From NCBI GenBank assembly GCA_944389155.1, contig CALXLI010000061.1, forward strand, positions 1-32,608: a DNA stretch of 32,608 nucleotides. Direction: 5' to 3'. Each line of letters begins with the position of its first letter. Position 1 is the first letter of the stretch. Both the position numbers and the translations under genes were made by a program. Shown in pieces: positions 23,605 through 31,666 of the stretch. Source of the DNA: an uncultured Spirochaetaceae bacterium. GTDB taxonomy: Bacteria; Spirochaetota; Spirochaetia; Sphaerochaetales; Sphaerochaetaceae. The notes below the pieces were generated by a model. It had not been told where the DNA came from, did no database searches, and saw nothing but the letters and a program-made list of their open reading frames with translations.

Positions 23605-24824
23605 TGCCTTACCTCCTTGCTGCTCTTGATAAGAGCCTTCCCGCTCTTTGCGTATTCCCTGAACTCTGCAGATGTCAGAGCATCAACGCCTCTTCCATCT
23701 CCCTTGCTTTTCATATAAGTCTTGCAGGCTTCCTCCTTCCTATCGAACGATGACTTGAAGCGCGCATTCCAGAAATTTGCAAGGATAACGTTCGTTGCCG
23801 TGAAATATATGATCGTGGCTATGATCGTATCTGCAATCTCTGTTGGTATACCTGTTGCGGCAAGGGAGCCACGTCCCATCTTGAGGATGCCGAAGAATAT
23901 CGCAGAGAAGAAGATACCGATTGGAGAGCAGTTGCCCAGAAGAGCTACCGCTATTCCGTCAAAGCCCTCGTTTGGCATCTTTCCCATCTCCATGATATTC
24001 GAATAACCGCAGTAGTATGTAAGGCCGGCAAGGCTTGCAAGCGCACCTGCAATTGCCATGGAGACCATTATCGAACGATTGACCTTTATCCCTGCATATT
24101 CTGCGCAGAACCTGTTTGCACCGACTGCCTTGAGATTGAAGCCAAGGGTTGTTTTCTCCAGCACGAACCATATGACTATGCACATGGCTATAGCGATGAA
24201 GAAGCCATAGTTCATCGTAGAAAAGCCTGTAGCATTGGTCAGCCAGTCAGCTCGAAGCGTATGCACGGCATCTATAGGCTTTGACTTGACAGAGATCGTA
24301 GGATCTATGATGAAGCGAGGTATGAAATCATACACGAGCCAATAAGCTGTCCAGTTAAGCATGATCGTAGATACAACCTCATGCACATTGAACTTCGCTT
24401 TCAGGAATCCCGATATGAAGCCCCATACAGCACCAGCTATCATAGACGCTATGATGATTATCGGGAGGTAGATTATGCGTGGCATATCGAGCGGAAGATA
24501 ATAAGCGAGGATCGATCCTGTTATTCCGCCCATAAGCATCTGGCCCGATGCTCCGATATTGAAAAGGCCTGTCTTGAACGCGAACGCAACAGACAAGCCT
24601 ATCAGGATAAGCTGCGTCGACATTCCAAGCGTATTTCCGATTCTCCTTGTATTTGACAGAGCCCCGAAAAGGATTCTCTCAAATCCTGCGAATGGATTCT
24701 TGCCGATGCAGAGAATGAAAATACATCCAGCTATGATTCCCAGGAAGACGGCAGAGAGCGAAACAATCAAAGGAGATGCTTTCCTTGCCTCCAGGGGTTT
24801 GTTGATTATCCTATCTTTCTTCAC
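23601..24824 (-). CDS. Nucleoside ABC transporter permease, first subunit
   Basis: A 407-residue permease of the NupP/PnrD type. A short cytoplasmic N-terminus precedes hydrophobic segments; LIGLSVAFAFKTGLFNIGASGQ is a family hallmark, and TLGFNLKAVGANRFCAEYAGIKV is the coupling loop. The start is a GTG at 24824, one base after the ATPase stop, behind GGGAG. The C-terminal tail of about 50 residues is charged and cytoplasmic. It acts with the second permease and the double-domain ATPase. Confidence 0.9.
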   Translation of the reverse strand: MKKDRIINKPLEARKASPLIVSLSAVFLGIIAGCIFILCIGKNPFAGFERILFGALSNTRRIGNTLGMSTQLILIGLSVAFAFKTGLFNIGASGQMLMGGITGSILAYYLPLDMPRIIYLPIIIIASMIAGAVWGFISGFLKAKFNVHEVVSTIMLNWTAYWLVYDFIPRFIIDPTISVKSKPIDAVHTLRADWLTNATGFSTMNYGFFIAIAMCIVIWFVLEKTTLGFNLKAVGANRFCAEYAGIKVNRSIMVSMAIAGALASLAGLTYYCGYSNIMEMGKMPNEGFDGIAVALLGNCSPIGIFFSAIFFGILKMGRGSLAATGIPTEIADTIIATIIYFTATNVILANFWNARFKSSFDRKEEACKTYMKSKGDGRGVDALTSAEFREYAKSGKALIKSSKEVRQ

Positions 24825-24825
24825 T

Positions 24826-26337
24826 TCACTCTCCCTTTCTTATTCCTGCCATCATCAGGCCGACAGCATGCTCATCTGTCGTTGACGTATCCACGATATC
24901 TATAAGCTCTCCGCCAGATATAACAGCGATCTTATCGGAAAGATTGAAGATCTCATCAAGCTCGAACGATACAAGGAAGACTGCCTTTCCCCTATCCCTT
25001 TCATCAACAAGCTGCTGATGGATGAACTCTATAGCACCCACATCCAGCCCTCGTGTTGGCTGTACAGCTATCAGAAGATCCGGATCGGCGGTTATCTCGC
25101 GTCCGATTATGGCTTTCTGCTGATTTCCGCCAGAGAGTTTTCCTGCAAGGGAATCCGCTCCCTCTCCAGAGCGTACATCGAACTTCTTTATGATTTTCTC
25201 CGAATACTCCCTTATCGCAGGATAATCCAGAAGCCCATGCTTGGAGAAAGGACTCTTCGTGAACTCCTTTATGACCATGTTCGAAGTAAGCGGGGCCGAG
25301 AGTATAAGTCCTCTTTTCTGCCTGTCTTCAGGAATGTGCCCAAGCCCCATATCATTACGTTCTGCTATATCGAGGTCTGTAATATCACGGCCATTGAACT
25401 TGATCGTTCCTGATGCTGCTTTCCTCAGTCCTGTTATTGCCTCAACAAGCTCAGACTGGCCATTCCCGTCAACACCAGCAAGGCCTATGATCTCACCGGC
25501 GTGTACGCTGAGAGAGAAATTCTTGACGCCAAGGACGCCCTTGCTGTTCATGACAGAAAGATTTTCTATCTCAAGGATTGCCTTTCCAGGCTTGCTTGGT
25601 GCTTTGCTGACCTTGAATGATACAGGACGGCCAACCATGGCAGCTGCCATATCCTCAACGCTGGTCGTTGCAACGTCCACAACGTCTATCAGACGGCCTC
25701 GCCTGATGATCGTGCACCTCGATGCAACCTTCTTGATCTCATCCAGCTTATGGGTGATGAGGATGATGGACTTGCCTTCTGCGGCAAGGTTCTTCATTAT
25801 CTCCATCAGCTCATCAATCTCCTGCGGAGTAAGGACAGCTGTCGGCTCATCGAATATGAGGATATCCGCATCGCGGTAGAGCATCTTCAGGATCTCAACT
25901 CTCTGCTGCATGCCTACTGTTATGCTATCGATAACCATATCAGGCTCGATCGATAGGCCATAACGCTCTGATATCTCCTTTATCTTCCTGGAGGCCTTCT
26001 TTATATCGTATACAAAGCCCCCTTCCTTTCCCATGATTATGTTTTCTGCGACTGTGAAGTTATGAACCAGCTGGAAGTGCTGGTGAACCATTCCTATTCC
26101 AAGGGCGAAGGCATCATTAGGATCTTTGATATGGACTTCCTTGCCCCTTACCTTGATAACGCCCTTATCTGCATGATAGAGACCAAAGAGAATACTCATC
26201 AGAGTGGACTTGCCAGCCCCGTTCTCTCCAAGTATTGCGTGAATCTCCCCTTCCTTGACCTGCAGCGTGATATCGTCGTTTGCCACGATACCGGGAAACT
26301 CCTTGCGGATTCCAAGCATTTCAATAACGTAACTCAA
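24826..26337 (-). CDS. Nucleoside ABC transporter ATP-binding protein, two ATPase domains
   Basis: A 503-residue ATPase with two nucleotide-binding domains, as in RbsA/NupO/PnrC. Domain 1 has Walker [11 protein letters not shown]-loop [17 protein letters not shown] beside Walker [11 protein letters not shown], and switch His in LITHKLDE. Its signature ([13 protein letters not shown]) is degenerate. In domain 2 the Walker A position reads GVDGNGQSE, which lacks the lysine, and the signature is LSGGNQQK. This asymmetry is normal for the family. The best start is the TTG at 26337, preceded by GGGAG at six bases; an ATG at 26373 would begin inside the leader hairpin region. Cytoplasmic face of the membrane. 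Confidence 0.93.
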   Translation of the reverse strand: MSYVIEMLGIRKEFPGIVANDDITLQVKEGEIHAILGENGAGKSTLMSILFGLYHADKGVIKVRGKEVHIKDPNDAFALGIGMVHQHFQLVHNFTVAENIIMGKEGGFVYDIKKASRKIKEISERYGLSIEPDMVIDSITVGMQQRVEILKMLYRDADILIFDEPTAVLTPQEIDELMEIMKNLAAEGKSIILITHKLDEIKKVASRCTIIRRGRLIDVVDVATTSVEDMAAAMVGRPVSFKVSKAPSKPGKAILEIENLSVMNSKGVLGVKNFSLSVHAGEIIGLAGVDGNGQSELVEAITGLRKAASGTIKFNGRDITDLDIAERNDMGLGHIPEDRQKRGLILSAPLTSNMVIKEFTKSPFSKHGLLDYPAIREYSEKIIKKFDVRSGEGADSLAGKLSGGNQQKAIIGREITADPDLLIAVQPTRGLDVGAIEFIHQQLVDERDRGKAVFLVSFELDEIFNLSDKIAVISGGELIDIVDTSTTDEHAVGLMMAGIRKGE

Positions 26338-26383
26338 TGGATTCTCCCATTTAAGAGGGCACCCTTGGTGCATTTTTGAATAA

Positions 26384-26403
26384 GGCCGCCATCAGCGGCG
26401 GCC
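26384..26403 (-). promoter_or_regulatory. Intercistronic hairpin between receptor and ATPase genes
   Basis: GGCCGCC (26384-26390) pairs with GGCGGCC (26397-26403) around a six-base loop, a very stable stem. Read leftward it is followed by TTATTC and a second small GCACC/GGTGC hairpin. As with 6041-6064, it separates a binding-protein gene from the membrane-complex genes. It may stabilise the receptor message or partly terminate transcription, so that receptor exceeds transporter. Confidence 0.6.
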
Positions 26404-26421
26404 CTCCTGATTGCGAAAGTG

Positions 26422-27480
26422 TTATGGGATAAGGCCATCCGCTGTATCCTGAACGACAATCGTGCCATTCGCGATAAGCTCTTCGACCTGTGCAATCTGA
26501 GCCTCGATCTCAGGTGTGAGATTCGGGTTCGTTGCCGGGATTCCTGCCCTGCCCTCTGCAACACCAAGGTTAAGATGGACTCCACCCTGGAATGTGCCAT
26601 TAGCTGCTGCAATTGCCTGATCGTAAGCAACTCCTGCAACATCCTTCATAGCAGATGTAAGGATACATGACTCGCCATTGCCCATGTCACCGACTGAGTA
26701 CTGGTCTACGTCAACACCGATTGCCCATACATCCTGGCCAGCAAGACGGCGGTTCTTTGCTTCGTTTATAACGCCGACACCTGTACCGCCCGCTGCTGCG
26801 AAGATAGCATCTACACCCTTGTTATACATAGCCATTGCAAGCTGCTGGCCACCTGCAAGGTCTGCAAATGAGCCCTGATATACAAAGTTTGAAGGATCCA
26901 TCGTGATTGATGTTCCGAGATTCTCGTTAGCATATGCAACACCCTGCTGGAATCCCCAGTTGAACTTCTGCACAGCTGGAATCTCAAGTCCACCTACAAA
27001 GCCTACATCACCGTTCTGAAGCTTGAGTGCTGTGGCAACACCTGCCATGAAGCCAGTCTCCTGCTCCTTGAATGTGACTGCGACAGTATTAGGACCGATC
27101 CCTGATGCGAGCGCATCATCGATGATGACGATCATCAGATCCGGATACATCTGCTGAGCCTGGGAAACAGCCTCTGCAAAGAGATAGCCAGGGCATGCGA
27201 TGAATCTGTAGCCGTTATCATAGAGATCAGAGATAGCGGTAAGATAATCTGTTGTTGTCGTTCCAGATGGTCTGAGGTATGTGCACTGCAGTCCAAGTTC
27301 ATCTGCAGCTCTCTGAACACCTTCATAAGTTCCCTGGTTGAACGAGCGGTCATCTATAGTTCCGGAATCCGTAACCATTCCAAGCATAAGCTTTCCGTCT
27401 GAAGCGGACTCAGAAGCACCGCCAGCAAAAGCTGAGAAAGCAAGCGAAAGAACAAGCAGGATAGCAATGGTTTTCTTCAT
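26422..27480 (-). CDS. pnrA: BMP-family purine nucleoside-binding protein, PnrA/TmpC type
   Basis: A 352-residue receptor. The signal peptide MKKTIAILLVLSLAFSAFA is followed by GGASESASDG; there is no lipobox cysteine, unlike Treponema pallidum PnrA, so it is probably a soluble periplasmic protein. Family motifs include VTDSGTIDDRSFNQGTYEG, a serine-rich ligand loop replaced by PSGTTTTDY, VTFKEQETGFMAG, VGFVGGLEIPAVQKFNWGF, and AAGGTGVGVINEA. AAGGAG precedes the ATG. The downstream ATPase, two permeases and purine nucleoside phosphorylase support a purine nucleoside ligand. First gene of its operon. Confidence 0.92.
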   Translation of the reverse strand: MKKTIAILLVLSLAFSAFAGGASESASDGKLMLGMVTDSGTIDDRSFNQGTYEGVQRAADELGLQCTYLRPSGTTTTDYLTAISDLYDNGYRFIACPGYLFAEAVSQAQQMYPDLMIVIIDDALASGIGPNTVAVTFKEQETGFMAGVATALKLQNGDVGFVGGLEIPAVQKFNWGFQQGVAYANENLGTSITMDPSNFVYQGSFADLAGGQQLAMAMYNKGVDAIFAAAGGTGVGVINEAKNRRLAGQDVWAIGVDVDQYSVGDMGNGESCILTSAMKDVAGVAYDQAIAAANGTFQGGVHLNLGVAEGRAGIPATNPNLTPEIEAQIAQVEELIANGTIVVQDTADGLIP

Positions 27481-27510
27481 GCGTGTCTCCTTAAAAAGTG
27501 TTATACAAGC

Positions 27511-27539
27511 ATTCTACATTTGCCCTATCCTCCTGTCAA
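27511..27539 (-). promoter_or_regulatory. Sigma70 promoter of the nucleoside transporter operon
   Basis: Read leftward: TTGACA (27534-27539), 17-base spacer, TAGAAT (27511-27516). This is consensus at -35, one mismatch at -10, with ideal spacing. Transcription would start near 27504, leaving a leader of about 24 bases that just fits the Shine-Dalgarno and leaves no room for a riboswitch. Confidence 0.8.
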
Positions 27540-27540
27540 A

Positions 27541-28161
27541 CAACGAAATACGCACATTTGCACGTACATCGGGAACAAATGTTTGCATAACAGTGATTAA
27601 CAAAATCATAACCAATTATTGAAATTAAGCAAAAACAACAAAATGCAACACAAGAAGACATTTCAAGTTCATTTACAGCATTCCCCTCTGACATGACTCC
27701 ATGCAAAGCTGCATCGTACTGATAGTGCAAACACATCTTTGCCAAGACGTTCAAAAAGAGCTATGCAGTTTCCTGCCTATCTAAGCAACGACACTGGGAT
27801 TTATTGTTTTCCCCAACGGAGAATTTTACGAATCAGACAGGATAATTCTGCATTTTCATAATTTAATTCTTTTAATTATAAAATTTTATCATTTAATGAT
27901 TAAAATTAAAGCGACTACGGCAGATAAAAGTGCAGAGGAATGCCTTCAGGAACTTTTGCCACTAAAGAGAGACAGATTGGGGAAGCAACACTGCTGAAAG
28001 GAATTCAGCCAAGGCTGATCCTGGTGATTCTTATCCATAGATAACCTTGCCTGATAAACAAATCCCAACAGGAACAGATTATCCAAATGCAGCAGTACGC
28101 TAAGAAGTTTTCATTGCCTAAAACAAGCAGAAACGATAGAAAGAACACATAGGAGAAAAGG
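27541..28161. other. Long intergenic region, A/T-rich, no gene recognised
   Basis: About 620 bases between two divergent genes. The most striking part is 27858-27911, almost pure A/T, with an imperfect dyad TTTTAATTAT (27870-27879) / ATGATTAAAA (27896-27905). This could be an UP element, a nucleoid-protein site or a melted region. A minus-strand frame near 27754-27536 has no ribosome binding site and no family resemblance. Nothing else could be assigned. Confidence 0.5.
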
Positions 28162-28932
28162 ATGAAAAAGACTGTAATCATCATGCTTATGGCAATCGCA
28201 GCTCTCTTTCCTGCAGCTGCATCGGAAAATGGACCTGTTGGAATCATCACGGCAATGTCGAATGAACTCAGCCTTCTTCTTGAAAATGCAGAGATAGAGA
28301 AAACAGAGACAATCGGAGGTGTTGAGTACAATATAGGAACTCTCAATGGCCAGGATGTCGTGCTTGCAAAAGCAGGAATCGGCAAGATACTTGCTGCAGC
28401 AGGTGCTGCTACCCTCATCAATGAGTTTGATGTCAGCTCAATCATCTTCACTGGCATTGCTGGCGGAGTCGGAGATGAGACTGAAGTGATGGATATCGTA
28501 GTATCTACAGACCTTGTCGTTCATGATTATGGGGATATCACAAATGAGGGATTTGTATGGGACGCTGTTTCAGGTGCAGCTGAGGATGGCAGAATACCAG
28601 CAGATCCTGAACTTTCAGAGCTTGCTTATACAGCCGCTGTAAGCGTAGTCGGAGAAGACAGCGCATTCAAAGGGAATATCGCGACAGGAGATCAGTTTGT
28701 TGCAAGCGAAGAGTACGTAGAAATCCTCCAAAGCCGCTTTGATTCCCTTGCTTGCGAGATGGAAGGAGCAGCCGTTGGCCTTGTGGCTTATCAGTACGAT
28801 GTTCCTTTTGTCGTTATCAGATGCATGTCAGACAAAGCAGATGGCCTTGCTCATGAAACATATGATGGATTTGGCGATCAGGCAGCAGACAACTCTGCAC
28901 GCATCGTAATGGAAATGCTGAGCAATATGTAA
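28162..28932 (+). CDS. Exported 5'-methylthioadenosine/S-adenosylhomocysteine nucleosidase
   Basis: A 256-residue nucleosidase with an N-terminal signal peptide (MKKTVIIMLMAIAALFPAAA), absent from ordinary cytoplasmic MtnN/Pfs. Aligned by eye with E. coli MtnN, the catalytic set is intact: Glu in GIITAMSNEL (E12 equivalent), GIAGGV ribose/phosphate loop, GDQFV, CEMEGAA (E174) and MSDKAD (D197). It should hydrolyse MTA, SAH or 5'-deoxyadenosine to adenine outside the cytoplasm. Borrelia has similar exported nucleosidases (Bgp, MtnN). AGGAG precedes the ATG. It is divergent from the purine nucleoside transporter operon, consistent with purine salvage. No strong terminator follows. Confidence 0.92.
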   Translation: MKKTVIIMLMAIAALFPAAASENGPVGIITAMSNELSLLLENAEIEKTETIGGVEYNIGTLNGQDVVLAKAGIGKILAAAGAATLINEFDVSSIIFTGIAGGVGDETEVMDIVVSTDLVVHDYGDITNEGFVWDAVSGAAEDGRIPADPELSELAYTAAVSVVGEDSAFKGNIATGDQFVASEEYVEILQSRFDSLACEMEGAAVGLVAYQYDVPFVVIRCMSDKADGLAHETYDGFGDQAADNSARIVMEMLSNM

Positions 28933-29118
28933 TCAAAACATTTCAGGCTGCAGCTCAATCTGTGGTCTGAAGATAAAAGCCAAAGAAAAATAGTCGTAGA
29001 AACGTTTGCATGCTGCAATCCAAAAAAGTATATGTTTTAACGAAATCATTTTTCCCAATACAAATATACAACATGCAAGACTGAATTAAAGCAGAAAATG
29101 TAACGAACTGACAATACA
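28933..29118. other. Non-coding stretch downstream of the nucleosidase
   Basis: No gene, clear terminator or RNA was recognised between the nucleosidase stop and the 3' edge of the intron relic. Confidence 0.5.
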
Positions 29119-29424
29119 ATCGAGTAGACAGGAAGGGTTTCACCTCTTGCCTCTCACGGAACCGTACGAACAACTCTCTCATCATAAGGCTCTTGTCATT
29201 CACAGTATCCAAAAGAAAGTCCAATGAGTGAACATCATAGGCTCTCTTTTTCTGATGGTATTAAGCCATTCTACAGCTACTTATGGCCAGGGAAACGCTT
29301 GTACTTACACATCGATTCTCTGCTGTATGACCACAATAGATACCCTTGGTGTTAAGCTAGCGATAAGCACTGCGACTCCGGCAGAGGTCTTTCACCTCCT
29401 AGATACGTGACATGCCAGTCACAC
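29119..29424 (-). mobile_element. Degenerate group II intron relic without its reverse transcriptase
   Basis: Read leftward, the stretch starts GTGTGACTGGCATG at 29424, matching the GUGYG intron 5' end. It continues with AGGAGGTGAAAGACCT (29400-29385) and AGCTTAACACCAAGGGTATC (29358-29339), both like conserved domain I segments of bacterial introns such as that of Oceanobacillus. A 34-base domain V follows at 29192-29159, from GAGCC to CGTACGGTTC with a GAGA loop, then a domain VI-like part ending CTACTCGAT at 29119. Domain V length and ends are right, but T6 breaks one pair and the upper helix pairs poorly, so it looks dead. At 306 bases it lacks domains II-IV and any reverse transcriptase. 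It sits directly behind a terminator hairpin, the favoured site of group IIC introns. Confidence 0.72.
29159..29192 (-). ncRNA. Domain V of the group II intron relic
   Basis: Exactly 34 bases, the canonical length of domain V. The lower helix pairs GAGCC with GGTTC, the AGC catalytic triad is kept at positions 2-4, and the apical loop can be read as GAGA. The lower helix has a T-C mismatch at its sixth position, and three of five upper-helix pairs are not Watson-Crick or wobble, suggesting decay. Confidence 0.65.
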
Positions 29425-29432
29425 ATCTAAAA

Positions 29433-29457
29433 GAGCCACTGCTCATCGCAATGGCTC
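29433..29457 (-). terminator. Terminator of the lipoprotein gene and likely intron landing site
   Basis: GAGCCA (29433-29438) pairs with TGGCTC (29452-29457); after one mismatch TGC/GCA continues to a five-base loop. Read leftward it is followed by TTTTAG, and three bases later the intron relic begins. It lies 26 bases after the lipoprotein stop. Confidence 0.8.
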
Positions 29458-29483
29458 AATATAAATGGATCCTGAATGTTGAA

Positions 29484-31421
29484 TTACTCAGTAGCTGATG
29501 TCGTGGAATCAGCAGATATTGCAGTTACACTATCCTTTAATTCTGAATACTGAGCTGCTGACAGATACCATTTCTGATTGGTCTTTTCTGCAATCGTAGG
29601 TCTGTACGCTGTTAATCCAGTAGCCTCTGCACCTTCAACAGCATTATCATCGGTCTCAGTATAGATGGTAGGTTTATAAGTAATATCCATTGTAAATGTC
29701 GTTCCGTTTGCTACATTCAAGGTACCATAGTTATCAAGCGTTGAACCCTTATCAACGCCGATACCTCCGAACCATGTATTATCAAACTCAATTGCATCGC
29801 TTACGGTTACTGCTGAGCTGTTGACTTGGATACCTGCATTAACATTCTGAACTGTAATGTTGCTGAGCGTTACGCCTTTCGCATCATAGACCTTAATGCC
29901 CCACTCTCCATCATTCCATTCACTTGGAGCTGTTTCAGTTGTACCGCTAACGGTAAGGTTAGAAATTGACACACCATCAGAATTGATGAGAACGATAGCT
30001 TTGGTTCCCCAATTTTCCGGACTTCCTTCTGTTGGTGTCGGAGTGCTACGAGTAATCGTAAGTCCATTACCATCAAGCTTTATAGGCGTTGAAATTGTAA
30101 TCTGAGAATTGAGTGTACCAAGATTCGCAGCAAGGTAATATGTTGCATCTGATGTTAAGTCTTCAAAACCAGAAGCTTCGGTAATCATCCTTCCAGCGAT
30201 ATCAGAATTTGTATACCATGTCTGTCCACCGTTTGAACCACAGTTTGTCCCGACCTGTGTAAGGATACTACTAGCATCCGTAACAGAACCGTCACTGTTC
30301 GCCTCTATGTAAACGATTGGCTTTCTCTCGATATTAGTTGTGAACGTTGTTCCTCTTGCGATTGTAAGAGCACCACCATTCGAAAGGGATGAACCCTTAT
30401 CAACACCAATGCCTCCCCAAATTGCGTTATTGAATTTTATAGCGCCACTAACAGTTACAGTAGAGCTGTTCACCTGGATACCTGCATTGATATTGGAAAC
30501 TGTGATATTCTCAAGCTCTACTCCAGTTGCATTGAAGACTTTAATGCCCCAAACGCCATCAACCCAGTCTGCTGAAGAATCATCCTGCTTTCCATCAACA
30601 GTGAGATTCCTGAGAATAACATTATTGCTGGCAACAAGAATCACTGCATTTATTGTTTTTGTCTCATCTGTAAGTACTGATGTATCTCTTGAGATTGTAT
30701 GCCCATCTCCATCAATTGTGATAGATGCTGTGATATCAAGCTGCTCTGTAAGCGTTATGTTCTCAGAAAGATAGTATGTACCGCTTCCGCTTGCTGCAAC
30801 TTCTGCAATATTAGCATTTGTAATATACTGCCTTGACGGTGTTACAGGATCGTTATCATCTGGTGTTTCCGGCTTTGTATCAATATCATTAATGACATCT
30901 TCTCCACCAACTGTTACTGTTGCGTCATCTGGGATAGAAAGCGTTGCAGAAGAAACTGTTACTGTTGTTCCGCTGACTGTAGCTTCAAAAACTGTAGTCG
31001 TACTTGTCGTCTCAGGGATTGTGATGACAAGGTCCGTCTCATCTCCGTTGCTACCCTGTACTCTAAGGGATGAGGAATCAACTTCATAAGTAGTTGCTTT
31101 GAAGGTGTTATTCGTCAGGTCTCCTGTGAACGTGAATGAAAGGCTGCCTGACAGTATAATCGCACCAGATGAAGTCTCATAGCCTTTGAACGTTGCTGTC
31201 GCTCTCATAGAGCTTGCCGACCTTGGCGTATCATATGTGACTGTAACGGTGTCCGTCGTACCAGACGTCAGAACTTCATTGATAAGCTCTACTGGATCGA
31301 TCTCCTTCGCAATCGTAACAGCTGTATCAGAATCTATACTCGGACTTGGATTGTTCGAGCATGATGTGAATGCAAGAAGCATAAGCATGATGCTAAGCAT
31401 TGCTATAATAGTCTTCTTCAT
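29484..31421 (-). CDS. Repeat-containing lipoprotein, probably surface exposed and phase variable
   Basis: A 645-residue protein. The lipoprotein signal peptide MKKTIIAMLSIMLMLLAFTSC has the lipidated Cys at 21, followed by SNN. Residues 30-195 form a Ser/Thr-rich domain ending in an acidic linker (KPETPDDNDPVTPS). Two tandem repeats follow, about 198-399 and 400-614, rich in short strands as in right-handed beta-helix proteins; they share NAGIQVNSS, GGIGVDKGS and DGxWGIKV. A third repeat seems to begin at 616 (KWYLSAAQYSE) and is cut short. No enzyme motif is seen, so adhesion or surface structure is more likely. The leader has GGGGG instead of a clear Shine-Dalgarno. The promoter contains a G10 tract. 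Confidence 0.85.
   Translation of the reverse strand: MKKTIIAMLSIMLMLLAFTSCSNNPSPSIDSDTAVTIAKEIDPVELINEVLTSGTTDTVTVTYDTPRSASSMRATATFKGYETSSGAIILSGSLSFTFTGDLTNNTFKATTYEVDSSSLRVQGSNGDETDLVITIPETTSTTTVFEATVSGTTVTVSSATLSIPDDATVTVGGEDVINDIDTKPETPDDNDPVTPSRQYITNANIAEVAASGSGTYYLSENITLTEQLDITASITIDGDGHTISRDTSVLTDETKTINAVILVASNNVILRNLTVDGKQDDSSADWVDGVWGIKVFNATGVELENITVSNINAGIQVNSSTVTVSGAIKFNNAIWGGIGVDKGSSLSNGGALTIARGTTFTTNIERKPIVYIEANSDGSVTDASSILTQVGTNCGSNGGQTWYTNSDIAGRMITEASGFEDLTSDATYYLAANLGTLNSQITISTPIKLDGNGLTITRSTPTPTEGSPENWGTKAIVLINSDGVSISNLTVSGTTETAPSEWNDGEWGIKVYDAKGVTLSNITVQNVNAGIQVNSSAVTVSDAIEFDNTWFGGIGVDKGSTLDNYGTLNVANGTTFTMDITYKPTIYTETDDNAVEGAEATGLTAYRPTIAEKTNQKWYLSAAQYSELKDSVTAISADSTTSATE
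29580..30224 (-). repeat. Lipoprotein internal repeat, second unit
   Basis: Encodes residues 400-614, starting at TWYTNSDIAG. The segment 504-588 closely matches 288-372 of the first unit. Confidence 0.8.
30225..30830 (-). repeat. Lipoprotein internal repeat, first unit
   Basis: Encodes residues 198-399, starting at QYITNANIAEV. The best-conserved part, residues 288-372, begins DGVWGIKVFNATG and ends at KPIVYIE. Confidence 0.8.
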
Positions 31422-31454
31422 AACAAACCCCCATTATTTGTTTGTCTCTTTCAA

Positions 31455-31485
31455 ATACTACCCCCCCCCCGTTAAGAATTGTCAA
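31455..31485 (-). promoter_or_regulatory. Lipoprotein promoter with poly-G spacer
   Basis: Read leftward: exact TTGACA (31480-31485), a 19-base spacer that ends in ten consecutive G, then TAGTAT (31455-31460). The start site would be near 31448, 26 bases from the ATG. Loss of two G would give the optimal 17-base spacing, so the state shown is probably weak. Homopolymers placed this way switch promoters in other bacteria. Confidence 0.7.
31461..31470. repeat. Homopolymer C10/G10 tract
   Basis: Ten uninterrupted C on the plus strand (G on the coding strand of the lipoprotein gene), lying exactly between its -35 and -10. I noticed no homopolymer of C or G this long elsewhere in the window. Confidence 0.9.
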
Positions 31486-31501
31486 CTATTTTCTGAAGAG
31501 T

Positions 31502-31529
31502 TTGTCACTATCGGGACACAATGTATAAT
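31502..31529 (+). promoter_or_regulatory. Rightward sigma70 promoter without an obvious gene
   Basis: TTGTCA (31502-31507), 16 bases, TATAAT (31524-31529). The -35 has one mismatch and the -10 is perfect. It stands back-to-back with the lipoprotein promoter and points at the 3' end of the leftward ATPase gene. No rightward gene follows, so it may make an antisense or small RNA. Confidence 0.5.
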
Positions 31530-31666
31530 ATGGGCAAGAAACTCAGTGTGTTATCGTTAGCGTTATGCTTTCCTGGTAATAATCGTCCATTTCATTATTT
31601 CTGAGGAAGAACTCACACTCAAAAATCTGTATAATTTGTTCCGTATTCCTGCAATCTGATTGTATG

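Noticed and set aside
24826..26337. Defective ATPase because the second Walker A lacks Lys
   Set aside because: Loss of the lysine in the second domain is normal in RbsA/NupO-type double ATPases.
27536..27754. Minus-strand frame of 72 codons in the long intergenic region
   Set aside because: Starts at TTG without a ribosome binding site, Cys-rich low-complexity end, no family resemblance; it also covers the nucleoside operon's -35.
28955..29224. Minus-strand frame with MRELFVRF and LSTRLY phrases
   Set aside because: This is the typical false translation of group II intron domains V and VI, not a protein gene.
31530..31604. 24-codon plus-strand frame starting MGKKLSVLSLALC, like the beginning of a signal peptide
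   Set aside because: Its ATG directly abuts the -10 box, so that promoter cannot transcribe it, and there is no Shine-Dalgarno.
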